Assembly (NCBI GenBank): GCA_964488025.1
Contig: CAZATJ010000010.1
Coordinates: 1-30,000, forward strand
Direction of reading: 5' to 3'
Length of the DNA: 30,000 nucleotides
Source: UBA1568 sp964488025
Lineage (GTDB): Bacteria > Patescibacteriota > Minisyncoccia > Moranbacterales > UBA1568
The notes beneath the pieces were generated by a model. It did not search any database. It was not told where the DNA came from and worked only from the letters and a program-made list of their open reading frames with translations. Position 1 is the first letter of the stretch. Each line of letters opens with the position of its first letter. A program made the position numbers and the translations under genes. Positions 22,260 to 28,466 of the stretch are shown here, one piece after another.

Positions 22260-23267
22260 ATGGGAGAGATGAAGGAATTCCTTCAGTCAGAGTCCTGGCT
22301 CCGTTTGCAGGAGGCGGTTGGGAAAGAAGCCGTTCCTTTCGGGAACGGTGATTTTTCGGCGAACGGTATCGTGCATGCGCTACCTTTGGTGGGGGAGTAT
22401 CTGTATATACCACGTGGTCCCAGAGGGACCAATTTTTCCGCCCAAGGCGGACCCGTCTCGGACGGGCAATTTTCAATTTCTCAACTCATCGAAAAAGCAA
22501 AGGAACAAAAATGTCACTGGGTGCGGGTGGAGCCAATGGCGGAAGAGATACTTGAAGCGATTAAAAAATCCGTGCCGTATAGGGTAGTCAAAGCGCCGCA
22601 TGATATGCAGCCGCGGGAAGTATTCAAGATAGATATTTTGCCAGCGGAAGAAGTGCTTCTGGCAAACATGAAGTCGAAGACTCGCTATAATATCCGTTTG
22701 GCGGAAAAACGAGGAGTGAAAGTGTTTGAAACGCGGGAAGAAAAATATATCGAGGCGTTTCTCAATCTCATCACGGTGACCTCGGACCGCAAGGGGATTA
22801 CGGCGCATCCCAGGGACTATTATGAGAAATTTTTTCAGATACTGCCGGAAGAAATGTGCCGGCTGTTTGTGGCTGAATACGATGGTGTTGTCCTTTCGGC
22901 CAATCTAGTTATTTTTTACGGCGATACGGTTACTTACCTTCATGGCGGCTCAAGCGATACGCATCGTGATGTTATGGCGCCCTATCTTCTCCAGTGGGAA
23001 CAAATGAAAACTGCCAAAGAGGAAGGGTATCGGTTTTATGATTTCGGCGGAGTGAGGACAGCGAGCGGTCAACAAACAACAAAAAACAAAGGAAAAGAAT
23101 CGCATAATAAGAGTGACTGGAGCGGGATAACGAAATTCAAAACAGGATTTTCGTCAGATGCCCTGCCAACCGTCTACCCCGGCGCGTACGACATTGTTCT
23201 TGATTCTCTTTCCTATACCCTGTATCGTTTGCTTCAGAGGCTCAAATCCCTAATGCATTTCTCATGA
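22260..23267 (+). CDS. FemAB/FemX-family peptidoglycan bridge aminoacyltransferase
   Basis: Enzymes of this family transfer amino acids from aminoacyl-tRNA to peptidoglycan precursors, building cross-bridges. The 335 residues show YIPRGP, WVRVEP, the Fem core MKSKTRYNIRLAEKRGVKV, FVAEYDGVVLSANLVIFYGD, TYLHGGSSDTHRDVMAPYLLQWE and YRFYDFGGVRT. Two segments look inserted: residues about 52-70 are encoded by a chain of three palindromes (22415-22466), and residues about 270-285 (QQTTKNKGKESHNK) are low-complexity. AGGAG at 22244-22248 lies 11 bases before the ATG; an ATG at 22269 is an alternative start. The stop overlaps the murE-like start (ATGA), so the two are probably translationally coupled and act in the same cell-wall pathway. 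Confidence 0.88.
   Translation: MGEMKEFLQSESWLRLQEAVGKEAVPFGNGDFSANGIVHALPLVGEYLYIPRGPRGTNFSAQGGPVSDGQFSISQLIEKAKEQKCHWVRVEPMAEEILEAIKKSVPYRVVKAPHDMQPREVFKIDILPAEEVLLANMKSKTRYNIRLAEKRGVKVFETREEKYIEAFLNLITVTSDRKGITAHPRDYYEKFFQILPEEMCRLFVAEYDGVVLSANLVIFYGDTVTYLHGGSSDTHRDVMAPYLLQWEQMKTAKEEGYRFYDFGGVRTASGQQTTKNKGKESHNKSDWSGITKFKTGFSSDALPTVYPGAYDIVLDSLSYTLYRLLQRLKSLMHFS
22415..22466. repeat. Three-hairpin palindromic element inside femX
   Basis: Three perfect hairpins follow each other: TGGTCCC-AGA-GGGACCA (22415-22431), TCCGCC-CAA-GGCGGA (22437-22451) and CCCGTC-TCG-GACGGG (22452-22466). They are in frame and split the family-conserved YIPRGP from the ISQLIEKA helix. Such compact palindrome chains are typical of dispersed intergenic elements rather than protein-coding DNA. 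Confidence 0.8.
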
Positions 23268-24523
23268 AACGTTTCTTTTCTCGGCTGACACCGCGATTAA
23301 TGAAAAATTTCTATCACCTTGTTTGCGCGGTGCTTGCTTGCGTATGGTACGGATTCCCCGGGAGAAAACTAAAAGTCATCGGGGTGACGGGAACCAATGG
23401 CAAGACCACTACTACTCAGTTTATCGCTCGGATTCTTTCTGCCTCGGGGAAAAAAGTGGCTCTCGCTTCGACCATCAACTTTCATATTGGTGAGCGTGTC
23501 TGGGTGAATGATTCAAAATTTACTACCCTATCATCATGGAAGCTGCAGAAGTTTTTGAAAGATGCTGTTCGTGAAAACTGCGAGTATGTCGTGATTGAGA
23601 CCTCGTCGCACGCGCTCGATCAGAATCGGGTGTGGGGTATACCCTACGAGATCGCCGTCATGACCAACGTGACCCGCGAACACCTCGACTACCACGAGAC
23701 GATGGCGCACTATCGAGAAACTAAGCGCCGGTTGTTTCAACAAGCGAAACAGGCCGTAATCAATCTGGACATGGAAGACCCACAGTTTTTCTGTAATATT
23801 GGACAACGGTTGGTAGTCACCTATAGCACCAGGGATCCACAGGCCAGTCTTCTCGCGACCGATATCACGCTTGATTTTAAGGGGACGGAGTTTTTGGTGG
23901 ACGAAACCCGTTTTCATCTCTGTATCCCTGGAATGTTCAATATTGAGAACGCCCTGGCAGCTCTCGGGGTGGCTCGGATCCTCGGTGTTGATTTCGTGGT
24001 AGCGAGCGGGGCGCTGCAGAGTGTCACCGGTGTCCCAGGGCGTATGGAGCTCGTTCCTAACCATATGAACGCCGACATCCTGATTGACTACGCGGTGACG
24101 CCGGATGCTTTTGAGAAACTCTATGCTTCGATTCTGCCACTCAAGATTCCGGGGAGCAAGATCATTCATGTCTTTGGGGCCTGTGGAGAACGCGATCGGG
24201 GCAAGCGGCCACTGCTGGGTGAGATAGCCAGTGCCTATGCGGATATCATCATTCTCACCAACGAGGACCCGTTTTACGAAGATCCGGAGCAGGTTATCGA
24301 TGACATCGAGCGAGGCGTGACGAAGAAAAAGGACAAAACCTATTTTCGGATTTTTGATCGGCGCGAAGCTATTCACTGGGCGTTGTCGCTCGCTGAGATT
24401 GGCGATATTGTCCTCGTGACCGGCAAGGGGGCCGAAGTGACCATGGCGTTTCGTGACCAGCTGATTCCCTGGAGCGACCGGCGAGTGATCGAGGAAGAGC
24501 TGGAAAATCTGAAGCGAAAATAG
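23264..24523 (+). CDS. murE: MurE-like Mur ligase (UDP-MurNAc-tripeptide synthetase family), short N-terminal domain
   Basis: MurE adds the third amino acid to the peptidoglycan stem peptide using ATP. The 419 residues contain the ATP loop VIGVTGTNGKTTTTQF (about 38-53), the family segment ASTINFHIGERVW, VIETSSHALDQNRVWGI, MTNVTREHLDYHETM, the carbamylated-lysine region HYRETKRRLFQ, and FGACGERDRGKRPLLGEIA in the C-terminal domain. About 35 residues precede the P-loop strand instead of the roughly 90-100 of full-length MurE, so the UDP-sugar-binding domain is largely missing. The motif that selects diaminopimelate (DNPR) reads EDPF (TNEDPFYEDP), so the third residue cannot be assigned. It may have a substrate other than the usual one. 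It is coupled to femX and ends at a terminator. Confidence 0.85.
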   Translation: MKRFFSRLTPRLMKNFYHLVCAVLACVWYGFPGRKLKVIGVTGTNGKTTTTQFIARILSASGKKVALASTINFHIGERVWVNDSKFTTLSSWKLQKFLKDAVRENCEYVVIETSSHALDQNRVWGIPYEIAVMTNVTREHLDYHETMAHYRETKRRLFQQAKQAVINLDMEDPQFFCNIGQRLVVTYSTRDPQASLLATDITLDFKGTEFLVDETRFHLCIPGMFNIENALAALGVARILGVDFVVASGALQSVTGVPGRMELVPNHMNADILIDYAVTPDAFEKLYASILPLKIPGSKIIHVFGACGERDRGKRPLLGEIASAYADIIILTNEDPFYEDPEQVIDDIERGVTKKKDKTYFRIFDRREAIHWALSLAEIGDIVLVTGKGAEVTMAFRDQLIPWSDRRVIEEELENLKRK

Positions 24524-24554
24524 TTTTTTGCTCCCAAACAACTTTCTTGTGCCA

Positions 24555-24585
24555 CCAAAACTCCCGATCGAGGAGTTTTTCTTTT
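24555..24585. terminator. Terminator after the murE-like gene
   Basis: AAAACTCC (24557-24564) pairs with GGAGTTTT (24572-24579), 7-base loop, followed by TCTTTTTC. The A-run on the other side allows use by the converging gene at 24599-25039. Confidence 0.8.
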
Positions 24586-24598
24586 TCTGACAATCTGC

Positions 24599-25039
24599 TT
24601 AGCTGAAGATGCCGATGAAGAAAAGGGTGAGGAAAAGTCCGACGAAAGCACCGCCGATAATTTCACTGATGCGGTGCCCGACGCGTTCCTTGAGACGGGG
24701 GAAATTATTTTGATTGAGGTTGAGCTGATCGACAAGCATATTGAGATAGCGCCCCTGATCACCCAAATACATGCGGATCCGGGCGGCATCATCGATGACG
24801 ATGAAGGCGAGAACCGCCGAGAGAGCGAAAGCACCGGAATGGATACCCTCGTAGTAGGCGACACTGGTCAAAAGCGAGACCACGAGACTAGTGTGGGCGC
24901 TCGGCATGTGACCGTGAGTGAAGGCGTATTCGATATTAAATCCGTGCTTGAAAGTATACAGCGCGAACTTGATTACTTGGGTGATGATGCCGACCGTAAT
25001 CGGAATCAGGAATACCAAGTATGATTGTAGGAGCTCCAT
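24599..25039 (-). CDS. Divergent PAP2 family membrane protein (DUF212, YuiD-like)
   Basis: A 146-residue integral membrane protein of the divergent PAP2 family, related to lipid phosphate phosphatases. It shows the motif order of the family: GHMPSAHTSLVVSLLTSVAY (about 43-62), VIDDAARIRMYLGDQGRYLN (about 81-100) and ERVGHRISEIIGGAFVGL near the end. Histidines and arginine in these motifs suggest phosphatase-type chemistry, but the family's substrate is not established. About four membrane helices are visible. It is divergent from lemA and convergent with the murE-like gene. Confidence 0.9.
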   Translation of the reverse strand: MELLQSYLVFLIPITVGIITQVIKFALYTFKHGFNIEYAFTHGHMPSAHTSLVVSLLTSVAYYEGIHSGAFALSAVLAFIVIDDAARIRMYLGDQGRYLNMLVDQLNLNQNNFPRLKERVGHRISEIIGGAFVGLFLTLFFIGIFS

Positions 25040-25078
25040 AGAGGTGGGCAGGTTTTAGGGGAAATGAAAACTATAAAA

Positions 25079-25087
25079 AGTATACCA
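25079..25087 (-). promoter_or_regulatory. Extended -10 promoter of the PAP2-like gene
   Basis: On the minus strand TGGTATACT (25087-25079), an extended -10 box, about 40 bases upstream of the ATG at 25039. No clear -35 box. Confidence 0.5.
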
Positions 25088-25105
25088 TATTTTCCGTTCC
25101 GGCGG

Positions 25106-25133
25106 TTGCAATTTCCTCTGGATTTGCTACCAT
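25106..25133 (+). promoter_or_regulatory. Putative lemA promoter
   Basis: TTGCAA (25106-25111), 16 bases, TACCAT (25128-25133), about 28 bases upstream of the lemA ATG. Confidence 0.5.
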
Positions 25134-25161
25134 ACTGGATGTAAACCCTGTAAAAAACACT

Positions 25162-25716
25162 ATGCTCACATTGCCTTTCGCTTTGTTGGTGCTCGTTGGA
25201 ATCGTCGTCGTTTATGTCGTTTTTGTCTATAACGGATTAGTGCAATTGCGGAATCGAGTGAGCGAAGCCTGGAGCGATATCGATGTCCAGTTGAAGCGCC
25301 GCTATGATCTTATCCCGAACCTGATCAATACCGTCAAGGGCTATGCCGCCCATGAAAGCGGCGTGTTTGAGAAGGTGACGGCGGCACGAGCCAGCGCCAT
25401 GCAGGCGGGTACGGCCCATGACAAGGCTCAAGCGGAAAATATGCTCTCCGAAACACTGAAAAGCCTCTTTGCCGTTGCTGAAGCTTATCCAGACCTTAAG
25501 GCCAATCAGAACTTTTTGGAACTGCAACGGGAACTCTCTGATACCGAGAACAAGATTCAGGCTTCGCGCCGTTTCTACAATGGCAATGTCTTGGATCTCA
25601 ACAACAAGATTGATATGTTTCCTTCAAACGTGATTGCGGGGGCCTTTAACTTCACCAAGAGTGAATTCTTCGAGGTAGCTGAGGCCGAAAAAGAGCCGGT
25701 AAAAGTGGAGTTCTAA
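25162..25716 (+). CDS. lemA: LemA family protein
   Basis: A 184-residue LemA-family protein: a short N-terminal segment outside, one membrane helix (about 4-24), and a long four-helix cytoplasmic or periplasmic bundle. Family features are YNGLVQLRNRVSEAWSDIDV, LKRRYDLIPNLINTVKGYA, FAVAEAYPDLKANQNFLELQ, RELSDTENKIQASRRFYNG and a C-terminal FPSNVIAGAFNF. The exact biochemical role is not settled. It is followed by htpX, a recurrent pairing in bacteria that suggests a shared envelope-stress role. A large inverted repeat separates the two genes. Confidence 0.96.
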   Translation: MLTLPFALLVLVGIVVVYVVFVYNGLVQLRNRVSEAWSDIDVQLKRRYDLIPNLINTVKGYAAHESGVFEKVTAARASAMQAGTAHDKAQAENMLSETLKSLFAVAEAYPDLKANQNFLELQRELSDTENKIQASRRFYNGNVLDLNNKIDMFPSNVIAGAFNFTKSEFFEVAEAEKEPVKVEF

Positions 25717-25734
25717 TTTTGAGGTACACATCAG

Positions 25735-25799
25735 GAATCATGAGGTACGAGCTTGGGTTTCCTTCTTGATTCCTGGCTCGTCATTCATGATTCTTTTTA
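25735..25799 (+). repeat. Inverted repeat / possible terminator between lemA and htpX
   Basis: GAATCATGA-GGT-ACGAGC (25735-25752) pairs with GCTCGT-CAT-TCATGATTC (25776-25793), with a 3x3 internal loop and a 23-base apical loop, followed by TTTTTAT. It may act as a terminator or attenuator, or be a dispersed repeat. It spans the upstream in-frame ATG codons of htpX. Confidence 0.65.
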
Positions 25800-25804
25800 T
25801 TTCT

Positions 25805-26698
25805 ATGGCGACACTCTACACACAGAAAGACAGTAATCAGCGCCTCACCCTTGTCTACATTACGGGGTTCTTGCTTTTCGTCATCGGAGTGGGGTACGTT
25901 TTTGCTGGGGCGATGCAGTCGAGTGCTATTTTGTATGTGGCGGTCGCTTTTTCGATAGTGACTAGCGCGACATCGTACTGGTGGAGCGACAAAATCGTGC
26001 TTTCCATGAGCGGTGCCAAACTCGTCAATTTCGAAGACAACAAGGAATTGTATCGCGTGATAGAGAACCTGGCTATTACGGCGGGACTACCGACACCAAA
26101 GATTTATACTATCGAAGATACGGCTCTGAATGCTTTTGCGACTGGACGCAATCCGGAGCATGGGGTCATCTGTTTCACGACCGGAATATTGCAGACACTC
26201 AATCGTGTTGAACTGGAAGGAGTGGCGGCTCACGAACTTTCTCATATCGGGAACCGCGATACGCTGATCTCGACAGTGGTAGTGATTTTGGTTGGGTTTG
26301 TGGCCCTTTTGGCGGACTGGTTCCGGCACTGGGCGTGGTTTGGCGGGAATCGTGATAGTGACAACAAGAACCAACTGCAAGTTATTCTGATGGTAGTCGC
26401 CATTATCCTGTCTCTCTTGGCGCCGCTCTTTGCCATGCTGATGCAACTCGCTATTTCCCGAAAAAGAGAGTTCCTGGCCGACGCCTCCGGAGCGCTCCTC
26501 ACTCGTTATCCGGAGGGGTTAGCAAACGCTCTTGAGAAAATTTCCGGTGACCGGGAACCATTGGAGGCGGCTAATCGCGCCACCGCGTCTCTGTATATCG
26601 CCAACCCTTTCAAGGGGAAAAAAATGGCCAAGTTTTTCATGACCCATCCGCCCATGGAGGAACGTATCGCCGCTCTGCGTGGAATGGAAATCAAATAG
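25805..26698 (+). CDS. htpX: HtpX-like M48 family zinc metalloprotease
   Basis: HtpX is a membrane metalloprotease that degrades damaged membrane proteins. I chose the ATG at 25805 (297 residues, MATLYTQKDSNQR) because the longer frame from 25766 lies inside an inverted repeat. Features are two N-terminal helices, VIENLAITAGLPTPKIYTIE, NAFATGRNPEHGVICFTTGIL, the zinc site AAHELSHIGNRD (HELSH about 143-147), two further membrane helices, and SRKREFLADASGALLTRYPEGL carrying the third ligand Glu. MTHPPMEERIAALR closes the protein. It lies downstream of lemA and 3 bases before the next gene. Confidence 0.96.
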   Translation: MATLYTQKDSNQRLTLVYITGFLLFVIGVGYVFAGAMQSSAILYVAVAFSIVTSATSYWWSDKIVLSMSGAKLVNFEDNKELYRVIENLAITAGLPTPKIYTIEDTALNAFATGRNPEHGVICFTTGILQTLNRVELEGVAAHELSHIGNRDTLISTVVVILVGFVALLADWFRHWAWFGGNRDSDNKNQLQVILMVVAIILSLLAPLFAMLMQLAISRKREFLADASGALLTRYPEGLANALEKISGDREPLEAANRATASLYIANPFKGKKMAKFFMTHPPMEERIAALRGMEIK

Positions 26699-26701
26699 TT
26701 T

Positions 26702-27166
26702 ATGGCATCGCCGTACCAGGAATTTGTACGCAAGGCGAAAGAACGTTTTGCTGAGAGTCAGAAAAAGAAACTGCTGCCGAAGAGTGGTATGGAATTTACG
26801 GCTCATGCCCGTTACAAGATGACCCAGTATGGACTGAGTGAGCAGAAGGTGCGGGGCATTATCCGTCATCCCAGGCGTACCGAAACGGGTGTGGTGCCGA
26901 AGACGGTGGCCATGATGCAACCGGTTTCATCAAAGATGGTCAATGGCCGAGAAGTGTGGAAACAGGAAATCTGGGTGATGTACCAGAAACAATCAGCAAA
27001 AAACAAAAAACAGTCAACGGGGAGTCCTCGCTATTTGTTATCTGATAGTTGCTGTTTGAAAATAATCAGTGCCTGGCGCTACCCGGGAGTGAGCCCCAAA
27101 CGCAGTCCGATTCCGAGAGAGATTTTGCAGGAATTGGAAAGTGGGGATATACTAAAGACAGAGTAA
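26702..27166 (+). CDS. Unknown protein with a DUF4258-like outline, carrying an apparent repeat insertion
   Basis: A 154-residue protein I cannot name with confidence. The core FTAHARYKMTQYGLSEQKVRGIIRHPRR, an invariant-looking His and a later strand EIWVMY followed by KIISAWRYPG resemble the outline of DUF4258-type proteins, whose function is unknown. Between WVMYQ and LKIISAWRYPG, residues about 97-120 (KQSAKNKKQSTGSPRYLL... then SDSCC) are encoded by a repeat related to the one at 6638-6669, apparently inserted in frame. The start is 3 bases after the htpX stop, so it is probably translated from the same mRNA. A promoter for the next gene lies inside its 3' end. Confidence 0.6.
   Translation: MASPYQEFVRKAKERFAESQKKKLLPKSGMEFTAHARYKMTQYGLSEQKVRGIIRHPRRTETGVVPKTVAMMQPVSSKMVNGREVWKQEIWVMYQKQSAKNKKQSTGSPRYLLSDSCCLKIISAWRYPGVSPKRSPIPREILQELESGDILKTE
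26985..27060. repeat. Repeat inserted in frame in the gene at 26702
   Basis: AAACAATCAGC at the left and GATAGTTGCTGTTT at the right form an imperfect inverted pair. CAATCAGC...CAGTCAACGG occurs here in the same order as in the intergenic repeat at 6638-6669. The reading frame stays open through it. Confidence 0.55.
27125..27153 (+). promoter_or_regulatory. Promoter of the membrane protein gene at 27189
   Basis: TTGCAG (27125-27130), 17 bases, TATACT (27148-27153), inside the 3' end of the preceding gene. Transcription would start near 27160, about 29 bases before the ATG. Confidence 0.6.
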
Positions 27167-27188
27167 GTTAGAATATTAATATAACCTT

Positions 27189-27716
27189 ATGGAACCGACG
27201 ACAGAGAATGCGGGGGGAGCAGCATCGGTGACGCCAACCCAAACGAGCCAGGGAGGGAATCATTCCGACATGAAGGGGATGCTGGCTCAGTTCGAGGCGT
27301 TTCTCGATGAGTTTATGGTGAAGAAGGCACCGTTTCAGATTCCTCTCGGTGGCAAGGAGTTTCTCGTGAAGATTGCCCCGTACCTGATCATTATCGCTGC
27401 CGTTATCGCTGTCCCGGCTATTCTTGCCGCTCTTGGTCTTTCAGTCGTGTTGGCGCCGGTGGCCGCGCTCGGCGGTAGCGCCTGGGGTATCGGAGCGATT
27501 TTGTCGCTTGTAGCGTCTATTGCCGCTCTGGCTTTGGAACTGATGGCGGTACCGGGATTATTCAAGCGCACCAAGAGTGCCTGGCGCCTGGTATTCTATG
27601 CGACCCTTATCAGCCTGGTAGGGAGTCTCGTCTCCTTTAATATTGTGGGCGGGTTCATTGGTGCCGTTATCGGCTGGTATATTCTTTTCCAGGTAAAGGA
27701 ATTGTACAAGAACTAG
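27189..27716 (+). CDS. Membrane protein of unknown function
   Basis: I do not recognise this 175-residue protein. A polar, Thr/Gln/Gly-rich N-terminus (1-30) leads to an amphipathic segment (MLAQFEAFLDEFMVKKAPFQ) and then about four membrane helices: APYLIIIAAVIAVPAILAAL, a second one with VVLAPVAALGGSAWGIGAIL, SLVASIAALALELMAVPGLF, and a C-terminal pair around LVFYATLISLVGSLVSFNIV and GGFIGAVIGWYILFQVKELY. Glycine and alanine are abundant. There are no catalytic motifs. It has its own promoter in the preceding gene and ends at a terminator. Confidence 0.7.
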   Translation: MEPTTENAGGAASVTPTQTSQGGNHSDMKGMLAQFEAFLDEFMVKKAPFQIPLGGKEFLVKIAPYLIIIAAVIAVPAILAALGLSVVLAPVAALGGSAWGIGAILSLVASIAALALELMAVPGLFKRTKSAWRLVFYATLISLVGSLVSFNIVGGFIGAVIGWYILFQVKELYKN

Positions 27717-27740
27717 CGCTTCCATTTGGAATTAAAGAGT

Positions 27741-27768
27741 AAAAACGAGGCAATCAGCCTCGTTTTTT
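27741..27768 (+). terminator. Terminator after the membrane protein gene
   Basis: AAACGAGGC (27743-27751) pairs with GCCTCGTTT (27757-27765) around loop AATCA, followed by TTT. Confidence 0.9.
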
Positions 27769-27822
27769 GCTATCAAAAAGAGAGAAAGTACTTTATCTAA
27801 GCCAATAAATTACTACCGACAC

Positions 27823-27851
27823 TTGACAGTAAGTACTTTTGGGTGTATAAT
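27823..27851 (+). promoter_or_regulatory. Perfect consensus sigma-70 promoter
   Basis: TTGACA (27823-27828), exactly 17 bases, TATAAT (27846-27851): both boxes match consensus. It drives the small lipoprotein gene through a leader of about 70 bases. Confidence 0.9.
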
Positions 27852-27918
27852 GTATTGTTACAGAGTTGAGAAACTTTGTATCAATCAACCAGTCGGGCTC
27901 ATCGAGCTCATACAACCC

Positions 27919-27923
27919 AGGAG
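27919..27923 (+). promoter_or_regulatory. Shine-Dalgarno site of the lipoprotein gene
   Basis: AGGAG lies 6 bases before the ATG at 27930. Most other genes in the window lack such a site. It decides the start in favour of 27930 over the in-frame codon at 27876. Confidence 0.8.
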
Positions 27924-27929
27924 AAAGCC

Positions 27930-28274
27930 ATGTTGCGCAGTATCATTTCGTTGGCGCTGGTCGCCGCCGCTACCCTCATGGGTGGTTGTGCCGTTACTTC
28001 GACCACAAGGGTAGAAGCCGATGGCTCAACTACCACGACCCGCTCGATGGAGTGGGTCACGGGGTACCCTTCAGGGTACTACATCGAACCGGTGTACGGT
28101 TACTACGGTCGTGACCACCACCGTTACGGTGCTGGCGCTCCGCCGGTGCTAAGCAATCGCTACGGCGCTGGCGCTCAGCCGGTGCTGGTACATCGCTACG
28201 ATGCCGACGGCAATCGCACCCAGTCCGTCTGGGTTTGCCCAGGCGGCTACCAGCCCGTCGCTGGCAAGTGCTGA
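27930..28274 (+). CDS. Small secreted lipoprotein of unknown function
   Basis: This 114-residue protein starts with a clear lipoprotein signal peptide: MLRSIISLALVAAATLMGGC, where MGGC is the lipobox, so the mature protein begins at Cys20 and is lipid-anchored outside the membrane. The mature part is polar, rich in Tyr, Gly, Thr and Arg, with two 12-residue repeats RYGAGAPPVLSN and RYGAGAQPVLVH (36-base DNA repeat, 28122-28193), a partial third, and a C-terminal WVCPGGYQPVAGKC with two cysteines. I recognise no family. It is an isolated unit with a perfect promoter, a Shine-Dalgarno and a strong terminator, and its GC content is visibly higher than its surroundings; it may be highly expressed, acquired, or both. 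Confidence 0.8.
   Translation: MLRSIISLALVAAATLMGGCAVTSTTRVEADGSTTTTRSMEWVTGYPSGYYIEPVYGYYGRDHHRYGAGAPPVLSNRYGAGAQPVLVHRYDADGNRTQSVWVCPGGYQPVAGKC
28122..28193 (+). repeat. Two tandem 36-bp repeats in the lipoprotein gene
   Basis: Copies at 28122-28157 and 28158-28193 encode RYGAGA-P/Q-PVL units; a partial third copy (CGCTACG) follows. Confidence 0.85.
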
Positions 28275-28300
28275 AAGCTGAAGCATCGGCACTCCTGGAG

Positions 28301-28341
28301 CGGCCCACTTGTGAATTTCACAGGTTGGGCCGTTTCGATTT
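28301..28341 (+). terminator. Strong terminator of the lipoprotein gene
   Basis: CGGCCCACTTGTGA (28301-28314) pairs with TCACAGG-T-TGGGCCG (28318-28332), one bulged T, loop ATT, then TTTCGATTTTT. About 14 base pairs. Confidence 0.92.
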
Positions 28342-28415
28342 TTCGGGCCTATTTTTTTCACCCAACACTCTCCAAATCTTTCATTTTCATATATACTGAT
28401 GATGTCACGGAAATA

Positions 28416-28459
28416 AAAAGCTAATGAAGCTCGTAAAGCCAAAGAAGCTTACGAAGCTA
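28416..28459 (+). repeat. AGCTAA-type repeat upstream of pyk
   Basis: AAAGCTAATGAAGCTCGTAA, then AGCC, AGAAGCTTACGAAGCT, ending 7 bases before the pyk ATG. Degenerate tandem units spaced about 9 bases apart. Confidence 0.65.
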
Positions 28460-28466
28460 TCCCAAT

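Noticed and set aside
22412..22470. Rho-independent terminator inside femX
   Set aside because: The first palindrome is followed by five T, so it looks like a terminator, but the frame continues into conserved FemX sequence and two further palindromes follow; a repeat insertion explains it better, although some attenuation is possible.
23534..24541. A 335-codon open frame antisense to the murE-like gene
   Set aside because: The opposite strand carries unmistakable Mur ligase motifs throughout; the antisense frame has none.
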